14,701 nucleotides of DNA from an uncultured Eubacteriales bacterium (GTDB lineage: Bacteria > Bacillota > Clostridia > Oscillospirales > QAMX01). The stretch's first letter is position 1, and every line of letters begins with the position of its first letter. The stretch spans positions 1 to 14,701 of the forward strand of contig URVL01000045.1 of NCBI GenBank assembly GCA_900551265.1, in the 5' to 3' direction. Below are positions 1 through 7,318 of the stretch, piece after piece. The translations under genes and the position numbers were made by a program. Under the pieces are notes generated by a model. That model was given only the letters and a program-made list of their open reading frames with translations. It made no database searches and had not been told where the DNA came from.

Positions 1-961
1 TGCCCCCTTCACACATCATGAAGAAGCCCTTGTCGTTGTCCAGCACTTGGATGCCTTTGCTCACATAGTCGGCCAGGGACCACATGTCCTCGGTGCGGTC
101 CAGCTCGTACACCATGGCGTCGCCGTCGGCCAGGTGCTCGTCGATGAGGATGACCGGGCCGGATGTGACCGCCTCGGCCTCGGCCTGGGTGCTGACCACG
201 TTGTAGCCGGCCTTCTCAGCCAGGGTGTAGAGGTCGGCCTGCTTGCCGTCGCTGCCGGTGGGCTTCAGGAGGCCGCCGCCGGAGAAGTACTCAAAGCCGG
301 ACTCGATGAGCTCCAGGCCGATCTCGTAGTAGTCGTTGCGGCTGGCCTGATGGGCGTAGAAGGCGGCGGGAGTGGCGTGGTTGAGGTTGACGGAGGTGAC
401 CACGCCGATCTTATAGTCCTTCTGGTCCCGGAGCTGCTCGGCGATGGTCTCGTAGGCCACGGTGCCGGTCTCGTCCACGTTGATGGAGCCGGAGTAGGTC
501 TTGTGGCCGGTGGCAAGAGACGTTGCGGTAGAGGCAGAGTCAGGTGCGAAGGAGTTGGAGTCATAGGTGACCGCGGAGCCGGCAGCCTCAAAGTTCATGA
601 AATTTAAGTACTCAGGACCGTCGAGGATCGCGCCTTCGTTATCGTCCAGGCTCGGCTGGGCCTGATGATAGTCTTCGTCGTTCAAGGCACCCAGGAAGTC
701 GCTCGTTGACTGGATCTGCGGGTAGCTCATACCGTCGCCGATGAACATGAAGACGTATTTGAGTTCTGTTGTGTCTGTTCCCTCTTCCTGGTTTCCGGAG
801 GCGGCAGGTGTACCGGTGCCGTCTGTAGAGAGCTTTGTCGTATCCGGCGTAGAGACGGGCGTGGAACCGGCGTCGTTTGCAGCAGGTTCGGCGCTGCATC
901 CGGCAAAGAGCCCACACAGGAGCGCCGCCGACAACAGGAATGCGGAGAATTTTTTCAGCAT
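1..961 (-). CDS. phoA: Alkaline phosphatase, lipoprotein type (C-terminus cut off by window edge)
   Basis: This gene encodes an extracytoplasmic phosphomonoesterase that releases phosphate from organic esters. About 320 residues are visible. The N-terminus MLKKFSAFLLSAALLCGLFAGC is a lipoprotein signal with lipobox LFAGC (Cys about 22), followed by a Ser/Thr/Gly/Pro-rich linker. FIGDGMS carries the first metal-binding Asp. DSASTATSLATGHKT carries the catalytic Ser. NLNHATPAAFYAH has His where E. coli PhoA has its Mg-site Asp, as in mammalian and Vibrio enzymes. FFMMCEGG at the edge is the start of the conserved metal-binding EGGxID region. The ATG is preceded by GGAGGAA (970-976, read on the minus strand). 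The gene lies downstream of the GH3 terminator, so it is probably monocistronic. Codons on the C-terminal side (positions 1 to about 510) end almost only in C or G, while the N-terminal third is mixed. The family is certain; the substrate range is not. Confidence 0.93.
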   Translation of the reverse strand, partial: MLKKFSAFLLSAALLCGLFAGCSAEPAANDAGSTPVSTPDTTKLSTDGTGTPAASGNQEEGTDTTELKYVFMFIGDGMSYPQIQSTSDFLGALNDEDYHQAQPSLDDNEGAILDGPEYLNFMNFEAAGSAVTYDSNSFAPDSASTATSLATGHKTYSGSINVDETGTVAYETIAEQLRDQKDYKIGVVTSVNLNHATPAAFYAHQASRNDYYEIGLELIESGFEYFSGGGLLKPTGSDGKQADLYTLAEKAGYNVVSTQAEAEAVTSGPVILIDEHLADGDAMVYELDRTEDMWSLADYVSKGIQVLDNDKGFFMMCEGG

Positions 962-1008
962 GGTTTTAATTCCTCCAAACTTTTTTCAGATTTTCTGTGG
1001 ACAGTCTT

Positions 1009-1063
1009 AGTCTAGCAAGTTCTCGTAAAATCGGCCATCATACCGGTGTAAAGTCTCCGTTAA
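1009..1063 (-). promoter_or_regulatory. Possible Pho-type operator and promoter of the alkaline phosphatase gene
   Basis: Read on the minus strand, TTAACG (1063-1058) and TTTACA (1052-1047) lie exactly 11 bp apart. A third TTTACG (1029-1024) follows at 23 bp, about two helical turns. A weak -10, TAGACT (1014-1009), lies 9 bp after the last half-site; TATGAT (1042-1037) is an alternative. TT(A/T)ACA-like direct repeats at 11-bp phase are the known PhoP-box pattern of Bacillota, and a phosphatase is the classic target. The repeats are seen in the sequence; binding by PhoP is inference. Confidence 0.35.
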
Positions 1064-1140
1064 GTGAATCGTTGCTGCGGCGGGAAGTTTGACCGGCAGC
1101 GTATGCATCGGTCAAAAGCAGGTTAAATAAAACCGTCGTA

Positions 1141-1160
1141 TTTTGCATGAGGATGCAAAA
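1141..1160. repeat. Perfect 8-bp palindrome beside the GH3 terminator
   Basis: TTTTGCAT and ATGCAAAA are exact inverted copies around a 4-base centre, GAGG. The element overlaps the T-tail of the adjacent terminator by two bases. It could be a second hairpin that stabilises the transcript end or protein-binding DNA upstream of the phosphatase. Its function is unknown. Confidence 0.5.
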
Positions 1161-1195
1161 AGCCCCCGAAAGTCTTCCTGGACTTTCGGGGGCTT
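1157..1195 (-). terminator. Rho-independent terminator of the ThuA-GH3 unit
   Basis: A perfect 15-bp stem (1160-1174 with 1181-1195) has the loop TTCCTG. In minus-strand reading it is followed by five Ts (1161-1157). It lies 14 bases past the GH3 stop codon and separates that gene from the phosphatase downstream. Confidence 0.93.
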
Positions 1196-1209
1196 GAATC
1201 CATAAAAAT

Positions 1210-3324
1210 TTATGCCTCGACGGAGAACTCTACGCGCTGGCACGCAGCGCCTGCGAGCTTCTCGCTGAACGCGTCGGGCTGGGTCGCGCCGGCCGAGAGC
1301 ATAAACTTACCCGGCTCAATGACCTTGCAGCCGTCCTCGTCAATGAGCGCCATAGCGTCGGGCGTGATGTCCACGGTGACGGTTGTGCTTTCGCCTGCGC
1401 CAAGCGAGACACGCTCGAATGCGCACAATTTATGGCGCGGCACCCGAGTGGACGCTTCAAGATCGCGGATATAGAACTCGGCGACCTCGTCGCCCGCGCG
1501 GTCGCTGACGTTTTTGACCGTAACGGTAGCTTTTATTGTCTCTCCGGCTTTGACGGAATCACGATCGAGCGTGAGGCCGGAGAATGTAAACTTTGCATAG
1601 GAGAGGCCGTATCCAAACGGATAGAGCGGATCCTCGCGGAAGAATTTATACGTACGGTTATCCATGCTGTAGTCTGTGAAATCCGGGAGCTTGTTACTCT
1701 CGCGGTAGAATGTAACGGGGAGCTTCGCGGAGAAGTTGGCCTTGCCCGTAACCAGACGGCCAAACGCACGGCCGCCCAGTGCGCCGGGATACCAGCATTG
1801 GATGATAGCGTCGGCTTTTTCATTTGCAGTGTCGAGATCCATGGCGCTGCCGGTCATGCAGGCAACAACCGTGGGCTTTCCGACTGCCAATACCGTATCA
1901 ATCAGTTTGCGCTGCGACTCCGGCAGCAGGAGGCTCAGCTTATCGCCGCCTGCGAATACATTGGAGGCGTCGCCTTCCTCGCCTTCCAGGAAGCAGTTGA
2001 GGCCGACCACGACAAATGTGACGTCTGCCAGTTCCGCCATGACCTTTGCCTCTACAAGACGGTCGTCGGCCTGGGCCAGATGCTCGACCTTTTCGCGATA
2101 CAGATGGCAGCCCTCCGAGACATAGATACGCGCATCCGGGAAGGCTTCGCGGATACCTTCCAGAATGGTGACATATTCGGCCGCTTTGCCGTTATAGTTC
2201 CCCTCAAGAGCAAGAATGGAGTCGGCGTTCGGACCGACTACGGCGATCGTTTTGATCTTTGCCGGATCGAGCGGGAGAATACCGTTGTTTTTCAGAAGCA
2301 CCATGGTCTTCTCCGCAGCGGAGAGGTTCACCTCGCGGTGCTTTTCGCAGTCGACTACCTCAAAGGGTATCTTATCCCACGGCGTACCGTCGAAGAGGCC
2401 GAGCTCAATTCGAATGGCGAGCAGGCGCGTGACGGACTGCGCCAGCGTCTCGCGGGTGATAAGGCCGTCGTTATAAGCGGTCATAAGATGCAGATACGCG
2501 TTGCCGCAGTTCAAATCACAGCCGGTATTGAGCGCCATGGCCGCGCTTTCAGCGGCGGTATCAGTGACATGGTGATGGAGATGGAAATCGTTGATGGCCC
2601 AGCAGTCGGACGTGAAGTAACCGTCCCAGCCCCAGTCGCCGCGCAGGATATCCTGGATCAGCAGCTTGGAGCCGGCAGCCGGATAGCCGTATACACGGTT
2701 ATAGGCGCCCATAAAGCCGAGTACGCCGGCTTTGGCCAGGCACTCAAAGGCGGGCAGATAGGTCTCATAGAGGTCCTGCTTGGACACGACGGCGTCAAAT
2801 TCATGGCGCACGGACTCCGGACCGGAGTGGACGGCATAGTGTTTGGCGCAGGCCGCAGCCTTATAGTAGCCGTTTTCGTCTTTTTCCTGTATGGCATTGA
2901 CAAACTGGAGGCCGAGCTGGGAGGTGAGATACGGATCTTCGCCGTAGGTTTCCTGGCCGCGGCCCCAACGGGGATCACGGAAAATGTTGACGTTTGGGGA
3001 CCAGAAAGCAAGACCCTTATAAATGTCACGGTCCTCGTTTTTTGACCAGGCATTGTACTTTGCGCGGCCTTCCTCGGCAATCACGGCGCCGACGTCATGC
3101 ATCATTTCCTTATCAAAAGCGGCGGCAAGGCCGATGGACTGCGGAAAAACGGTCGCCATACCGGCACGGGCGACGCCGTGCAGCGCTTCGTTCCACCAGT
3201 TATAGGCAGGAATGCCGAGACGTTCAATTGGCGCGGAATGATAAAGGAGCTGAGTTGTCATCTCCTCGACGGTCATCTGCTCGACGATTTCGCGAGCTCT
3301 TTTTCTGGCTTCTGCTTTGTTCAT
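1210..3324 (-). CDS. Glycoside hydrolase family 3 enzyme (beta-glucosidase / beta-xylosidase type)
   Basis: The 704-residue enzyme would remove beta-linked glucose or xylose from the non-reducing end of oligosaccharides. No signal peptide is seen, so it probably acts in the cytoplasm on imported sugars. The N-terminal barrel has YNWWNEALHGVARAG (residues 41-55), RDPRWGRGQETYGEDP (116-131) and KHYAVHSG (161-168). The nucleophile is Asp240 in TSDCWAI. The second domain contains EGEEGDAS (447-454), the usual area of the acid/base Glu. A fibronectin III-like C-terminal domain spans about 575-700. Length is normal for the family. The start is set by AGGGAG a few bases before the ATG. It follows the ThuA-like gene with a 67-bp gap and no promoter between, and a strong terminator follows, so the two form an operon. 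The NEALHGVARAG motif is shared by xylosidases and glucosidases, so the exact substrate is open. Confidence 0.95.
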   Translation of the reverse strand: MNKAEARKRAREIVEQMTVEEMTTQLLYHSAPIERLGIPAYNWWNEALHGVARAGMATVFPQSIGLAAAFDKEMMHDVGAVIAEEGRAKYNAWSKNEDRDIYKGLAFWSPNVNIFRDPRWGRGQETYGEDPYLTSQLGLQFVNAIQEKDENGYYKAAACAKHYAVHSGPESVRHEFDAVVSKQDLYETYLPAFECLAKAGVLGFMGAYNRVYGYPAAGSKLLIQDILRGDWGWDGYFTSDCWAINDFHLHHHVTDTAAESAAMALNTGCDLNCGNAYLHLMTAYNDGLITRETLAQSVTRLLAIRIELGLFDGTPWDKIPFEVVDCEKHREVNLSAAEKTMVLLKNNGILPLDPAKIKTIAVVGPNADSILALEGNYNGKAAEYVTILEGIREAFPDARIYVSEGCHLYREKVEHLAQADDRLVEAKVMAELADVTFVVVGLNCFLEGEEGDASNVFAGGDKLSLLLPESQRKLIDTVLAVGKPTVVACMTGSAMDLDTANEKADAIIQCWYPGALGGRAFGRLVTGKANFSAKLPVTFYRESNKLPDFTDYSMDNRTYKFFREDPLYPFGYGLSYAKFTFSGLTLDRDSVKAGETIKATVTVKNVSDRAGDEVAEFYIRDLEASTRVPRHKLCAFERVSLGAGESTTVTVDITPDAMALIDEDGCKVIEPGKFMLSAGATQPDAFSEKLAGAACQRVEFSVEA

Positions 3325-3391
3325 AAAGATCTCCCTTCATGAGTAAGGTCATAAAATCACGGCTCCGGCAAAGTTATCAAAAACAGCCGGA

Positions 3392-4114
3392 TCAGTACAT
3401 TTTAGCGTCGTTGAGATAGGGCTCGACGGAAAGCTGATGCGTCTTTGCATAGTTTTTCCCTTCCGCCGCCCATAGCATGCCGCGCAGCATCAGGGTTTCC
3501 GCCGCCGGCGATTTGTCAAACACGTCGTCGTGATGCCCGAGAGAACAGTAAAATACACGGCCAAGGCCCCAGTATTTCGTCCAGGCGACCGGCATATCAA
3601 CAGGTTTGTTCGCACAGTGATAGTAGTTTACGAGCGGAAAGCGCGTGGTGGCGAGGACTTCAATGGCAGGATCAATGTGGAGATAGTAATGTTCGCTGCA
3701 CACCGGGAAGTCCTCCAGGCCCTCCGTAATCGGGCTGGAACCCTTGCAAATATGAACCATATAGTTCTGTCCGTCTCCGCCGGGGTGGCTGACCCACTGG
3801 CCGCCGGTCATAAACTGCCAGTTTGTACTCTGCCGGAATGCGTCGCACATGCCGCCGTGGTTCCCCGCAAGGCCGACGCCCTCTCCGACAACCGTACAGA
3901 TATTGTTTACATAGTCGCGTTCGATGGTGCCCATCGTCCAGTGCGGGATGATGAGATCCAGCTTGCGCAGCTTATCGATATCGGCCAGACACTCCTGGTT
4001 CTCCTGGATATCTACGGACATGCCCTCGTTTTCCAGCAGTCTTTTGAAACGCCGGGAGACGAGCAGCGGCTCGTGGCCGTCCCATCCGCCTACAAAAATC
4101 AGGACTTTTTTCAT
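3392..4114 (-). CDS. ThuA-like domain protein (trehalose utilisation family)
   Basis: This 240-residue protein has the ThuA fold, related to class I glutamine amidotransferases. Features visible are the N-terminal strand KKVLIFVGGWDGHEP, the central GEGVGLAGNHGGMCDAF (residues about 77-93), GGQWVSHPGGDG (104-115) and WTKYWGLGRVFYCSLGHHDDVF near the C-terminus. That last motif, with paired His and Asp, is typical of the family. No signal peptide or membrane helix is seen. ThuA proteins are linked to disaccharide and sugar-derivative catabolism, but the reaction is poorly defined. Here the gene is first in a two-gene unit with a GH3 glycosidase, so a role in handling a plant or dietary glycoside is a fair inference. 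The start is supported by GGAGGAAAGGA upstream and a near-consensus promoter about 60 bp away. Confidence 0.88.
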   Translation of the reverse strand: MKKVLIFVGGWDGHEPLLVSRRFKRLLENEGMSVDIQENQECLADIDKLRKLDLIIPHWTMGTIERDYVNNICTVVGEGVGLAGNHGGMCDAFRQSTNWQFMTGGQWVSHPGGDGQNYMVHICKGSSPITEGLEDFPVCSEHYYLHIDPAIEVLATTRFPLVNYYHCANKPVDMPVAWTKYWGLGRVFYCSLGHHDDVFDKSPAAETLMLRGMLWAAEGKNYAKTHQLSVEPYLNDAKMY

Positions 4115-4173
4115 GACGCAGATCCTTTCCTCCGCCGCCGGTAGTCCAGCGAAAACGGCTCTCTTTTGGTATC

Positions 4174-4202
4174 ATTTTAACAAACACCGCCATATGTGTC
4201 AA
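4174..4202 (-). promoter_or_regulatory. Sigma-A promoter of the ThuA-GH3 operon
   Basis: In minus-strand reading, TTGACA (4202-4197) and TAAAAT (4179-4174) are separated by exactly 17 bp. The predicted transcription start is near 4167, giving a leader of about 53 bases before the ThuA start codon. No clear catabolite-response element overlaps it. Confidence 0.85.
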
Positions 4203-4230
4203 GGTGGGAAATGGCAATATTGAAAGAAAT

Positions 4231-4370
4231 ACCGGCCTTTTCACTTGCGCGTACGGCGGGCGTCCGTCTGTGTACGCCGTCATTTTTTGTGAGATAGCAA
4301 GTGACCGGTCCGGCCATCTTCAGCCGCCTTTTGAAATTTTGCCGCCATGAGCCTTTTTCCTGAAGGCGGC
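4231..4370. repeat. Intergenic region with several inverted repeats
   Basis: No gene is seen between the two divergent promoters. TCACTTGC (4241-4248) pairs with GCAAGTGA (4297-4304). Inside it, GCGTAC (4247-4252 region) matches GTACGC, and ACGGCG (4253-4258) matches CGCCGT (4275-4280), followed by CATTTTTTG, which looks like a weak plus-strand terminator. GCCGCCTT (4323-4330) pairs with AAGGCGGC (4363-4370), with another GCCGCC at 4341-4346. These may insulate the methyltransferase promoter or be a degenerate extragenic repeat. Confidence 0.45.
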
Positions 4371-4380
4371 AGAATGATCC

Positions 4381-4409
4381 TTGCCAAAAAATCTGGGATA
4401 TGATATAAT
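4381..4409 (+). promoter_or_regulatory. Sigma-A promoter of the methyltransferase gene
   Basis: TTGCCA (4381-4386), a 17-bp spacer and a perfect TATAAT (4404-4409) form the promoter, with an extended -10 TGA just before the box. The predicted start is near 4416, which leaves a leader of about 30 bases. The promoter is embedded in a long inverted repeat. Confidence 0.88.
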
Positions 4410-4425
4410 AGTCCCAGATTTTTTG
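4385..4425. promoter_or_regulatory. Perfect 14-bp inverted repeat bracketing the -10 box (operator candidate)
   Basis: Arm CAAAAAATCTGGGA (4385-4398) and its exact reverse complement TCCCAGATTTTTTG (4412-4425) flank a 13-base centre that holds TATAAT. A protein bound here would cover the spacer, the -10 and the transcription start. The right arm with its T-run could also act as part of a terminator for transcripts entering from upstream. The symmetry is seen directly. Use as an operator, possibly by the methyltransferase itself, is inference. Confidence 0.7.
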
Positions 4426-4446
4426 TTTTCAAGAAAAGGTGTAAAA

Positions 4447-7266
4447 ATGAAAAAAGACGTGTGCGGCAAAAAAGAAACGGCCTTCGACAGCTATTACGGC
4501 GACAACCGTATTCTGCAATATGATGGCGGGCAGCGCGCATGTGAAACCATACGGCCGGTTTACATGCGCGGCGCGGCGGAGGTCGTACAGTCTTTCAAAA
4601 GTCTTGACTGGTCATTTGCAGAAGACGACACCGGCTATTTGTCGCATGACATCCATCCGTATCCGGCCAAATTTGCCCCACAATTGCCGGAGCAGGTGAT
4701 GAGACTGCTGAGTGCAGCCGGAGAAACCATATGGGATCCTTTTGGCGGCAGCGGGACCACAGCGTTGGAAGCGCTGCTGAATAACCGCAGCTGCATCAGT
4801 ACGGACATTAACCCGGTCGGCAACATCATTGGCAAAGCAAAGACGACGGCCCTGCATACGGCGGATGAGCAGGAACTGGACGGATTTATGGAAACGCTTG
4901 CCTATTACGCAGAGCATACCGCTTATCTTGCAGAATTCATCCGCTCTCACAAGGATGCGCTTGAAAAAGAAGTTCCGGACATTCCGAATCTTGAAAAATG
5001 GTTTTGCAGCTGCGTGATTTGCGAGCTGGCCTTTATAAAATATGTGATCGGAAAGGAATTACATACGGAAGCAGGAAGCAATCTTGCAAAGGCATCCCTG
5101 TCAAAAATTATAACCAGGGTTTCAAATCAGGAAAGCGAGACGACCTACCGGGCCGTGCAAAAGGATTTCCGCGCCGGAGACGTGATCGGTTTTTTTTTAA
5201 AGGATATGAGGACCAACTATGACAAGGTCAAAGCGTTAAGTGCTCTGATCGGCTACAGGTCCTGCCGTTTCCTCACGGCCGATGTGATGCAGCCGGTGGT
5301 CGGAGAGGGACTTCCCATTCAAAACGGAGAAGTGGATCTGATTGTCACTTCTCCGCCATACCCCAATGCCTTTGATTACCACCTTTACCACCGTTTTCGG
5401 ATCTTTTGGTTGGGCGAAGATCCGAGGCTTATGGGAAAGGCGGAAATCGGCTCTCATTTGAAATATCAGCGGCAGAAGAGTACGTTTCAGCAGTTTGAGG
5501 AAGAAATGACGCCTGTGTTGAAAAACTGCATGAAGGCTTTGAAAGCCGGCCGGTATGCGGTTTTCGTCTTGGGAAACGCCGTTTTTGACGGCGTGGAGTA
5601 TCCAACGGCGGAGAGAATCGGGACTCTGGCAGAGGAACTTGGCTTTGAAAAGATTGCCGTGATGGACCGTCCCTTACCGGAAAACAGACGGTCTGTAAAG
5701 AGCTGGGCAAGGCGTGCGACGATGGAACAGCTCCTGTTGCTCAAAAAACCGGAGGCAGAGGTCGGCGTGACGCTGATCCCGGCGCCGTATAAGCTGTGGC
5801 CTTATGAGAAAAAAATGAGCGATCTGGAGAGAAAGGCCCTGGCGGACGTTGACGCGGACGCCTTTGCAGTCTCCCCGTACGGGGTCAATGCGCTTAAGAA
5901 ACTGACGTTTTATCAAGGCTTTCTGTATGAGGGCTCCCGGTTGGAAACCTGGCAGAACACGCTGGAACATGGAGAGGAGGACGGGCCGAACCGAAAGGAC
6001 CCCAAATACCTTACGCATGGCATCCACCCGTATAAGGGCAAATTCTATCCGCAGCTGGTTCGTCCGCTGCTCAATATTTTGAAAATTCCCGAGGGCGGTG
6101 TGGTGTTTGATCCGTTTTGCGGAAGCGGCACCGTTGCGCTGGAGTCCGTTTTGAATGGGTATGATGCATACGGGTGCGACGTGAATCCTGTTGCGGTTGA
6201 AATAGCCACGGCGAAAAATACGGTTTTCACAGTTTCTCCCTATGAGTTTGAAAAGCATATCGCCGTGTTTTTGCGGGGGCTTTCGCGATATGAAGAGGGC
6301 GATTATACGCGTGCATTTGCCCCTGACGCCATGGATGAAATTCGCAGCTGGTTTCCTGATAATGTGATATCAAAAATGGGATTTCTCCTCACGCAGATTG
6401 ACAGTGTGCCGGACGAACGAATGAAATGCTTTTTGCGGGTGATTTTAAGCTCCATTATCCGGGAAATATCACAGCAGGATCCGTCGGATTTGCGCATCCG
6501 GCGAAGAAAAGAAGCGATTTCCGACGCCCCCGTATTTGAAATGTATACAAAAAATCTGCAGAAACAATACCGCAATATCATGGCGTATTATAAGGTTCGC
6601 AATTTGGCGCCGAATCCGATTGGGAGGGCGGTAATTTGGAGAGGTAACGCAACAAAAACGGCAGATATGACGTCTCATCTTCCCGGAAGCGGCGTTGACG
6701 TTGTAATTACAAGCCCGCCGTATGCGACTGCATTGCCCTATATTGATACAAACCGGCTCAACATGCTGATTCTTGACGGGCTTCATGCCTCCAGGCGTGT
6801 CCCGATTGAAGCGGAGATGACCGGAACAAGAGAAATTACAAAGACATGCCGCGTATCTTATGAGCAGAAGATTGAAGCGGGAGATTTCGAAGGGATTGGC
6901 TCCGCTCTTGCAAGAGAAATTGTTGGTAAGATCCATGCGCAAAACAGCGCCGCGGACGTTGGCTTTCGCCGAAAAAATATGGCGGCGTTGCTTTACATGT
7001 ATTTTCGGGACATGTCCTGTGTGATGCGGGGACTGCATCGGGTTGTGAAGCCCGGAGGATATATCTGCATCGTAATTGGCGATACCAGGACGACCACGGG
7101 ACAGGAACGCATCGTCATCCGGACGACGGAGGTTTTGCGAGAAACAGCCGGTCTTTTGGGTTGGAAGACCATCCAGGACATTCCCATTCATGTTACGGTC
7201 GAACGCTATATCCATATGAACCACTCCATTACGGAAAATAATATCCTGGTTTTTCAAAAACCCTGA
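4447..7266 (+). CDS. Tandem (double-domain) N4-cytosine-type DNA methyltransferase of a type II restriction-modification system
   Basis: The 939-residue protein has two complete S-adenosylmethionine-dependent methyltransferase units. Unit 1 has HPYPAKF (motif X area, residue 70), DPFGGSGTT (motif I, 97) and TSPPYP (motif IV, 301). Unit 2 has HPYKGKF (527), DPFCGSGT (555) and TSPPYA (755). Spacings are nearly the same in both (X to I 27 and 28; I to IV 204 and 200), so this looks like an old duplication and fusion. S-P-P-Y is typical of N4-cytosine enzymes. About 200 residues between motifs I and IV could hold target recognition. The reading frame is open back to a TTG at 4381, but that lies in the promoter; ATG 4447 with AAAGGTG upstream is preferred. 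The convergent neighbour is a PLD-type restriction enzyme, so one chain probably protects both strands of an asymmetric site. The specificity is unknown. Confidence 0.9.
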   Translation: MKKDVCGKKETAFDSYYGDNRILQYDGGQRACETIRPVYMRGAAEVVQSFKSLDWSFAEDDTGYLSHDIHPYPAKFAPQLPEQVMRLLSAAGETIWDPFGGSGTTALEALLNNRSCISTDINPVGNIIGKAKTTALHTADEQELDGFMETLAYYAEHTAYLAEFIRSHKDALEKEVPDIPNLEKWFCSCVICELAFIKYVIGKELHTEAGSNLAKASLSKIITRVSNQESETTYRAVQKDFRAGDVIGFFLKDMRTNYDKVKALSALIGYRSCRFLTADVMQPVVGEGLPIQNGEVDLIVTSPPYPNAFDYHLYHRFRIFWLGEDPRLMGKAEIGSHLKYQRQKSTFQQFEEEMTPVLKNCMKALKAGRYAVFVLGNAVFDGVEYPTAERIGTLAEELGFEKIAVMDRPLPENRRSVKSWARRATMEQLLLLKKPEAEVGVTLIPAPYKLWPYEKKMSDLERKALADVDADAFAVSPYGVNALKKLTFYQGFLYEGSRLETWQNTLEHGEEDGPNRKDPKYLTHGIHPYKGKFYPQLVRPLLNILKIPEGGVVFDPFCGSGTVALESVLNGYDAYGCDVNPVAVEIATAKNTVFTVSPYEFEKHIAVFLRGLSRYEEGDYTRAFAPDAMDEIRSWFPDNVISKMGFLLTQIDSVPDERMKCFLRVILSSIIREISQQDPSDLRIRRRKEAISDAPVFEMYTKNLQKQYRNIMAYYKVRNLAPNPIGRAVIWRGNATKTADMTSHLPGSGVDVVITSPPYATALPYIDTNRLNMLILDGLHASRRVPIEAEMTGTREITKTCRVSYEQKIEAGDFEGIGSALAREIVGKIHAQNSAADVGFRRKNMAALLYMYFRDMSCVMRGLHRVVKPGGYICIVIGDTRTTTGQERIVIRTTEVLRETAGLLGWKTIQDIPIHVTVERYIHMNHSITENNILVFQKP

Positions 7267-7283
7267 TTCGGTGGATGGATATC

Positions 7284-7317
7284 AAAAGGCGCCCAATGCA
7301 AAGGGGCGCCTTTTTTT
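7284..7317. terminator. Bidirectional terminator between the methyltransferase and endonuclease genes
   Basis: AAAAGGCGCCC (7284-7294) pairs perfectly with GGGCGCCTTTT (7304-7314) around a 9-base loop. Seven Ts (7311-7317) follow in plus reading; four Ts follow the stem in minus reading. It lies 17 bases after the methyltransferase stop and immediately before the end of the convergent endonuclease gene, so it serves both. Confidence 0.93.
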
Positions 7318-7318
7318 G

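Noticed and set aside
47..607. Open frame on the plus strand opposite the phosphatase gene, rich in Gly and Val
   Set aside because: The composition comes from reading GGC/GCC-rich codons in reverse; the minus frame encodes a clear alkaline phosphatase.
1432..3045. Long open frame of 537 codons on the plus strand opposite the GH3 gene
   Set aside because: It is a third-position shadow of the GH3 gene; the GH3 reading has all family motifs and a ribosome site, while the plus reading has no recognisable domain.
4149..4162. Possible catabolite-response (cre) site GCGAAAACGGCTCTC in the ThuA leader
   Set aside because: Only the left half fits the consensus; the right half lacks the T-N-N-C-A positions.
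4381..4446. Upstream TTG start adding 22 residues to the methyltransferase
   Set aside because: The TTG is part of the -35 element and the extension runs through the -10 box, so it would not be in the transcript.
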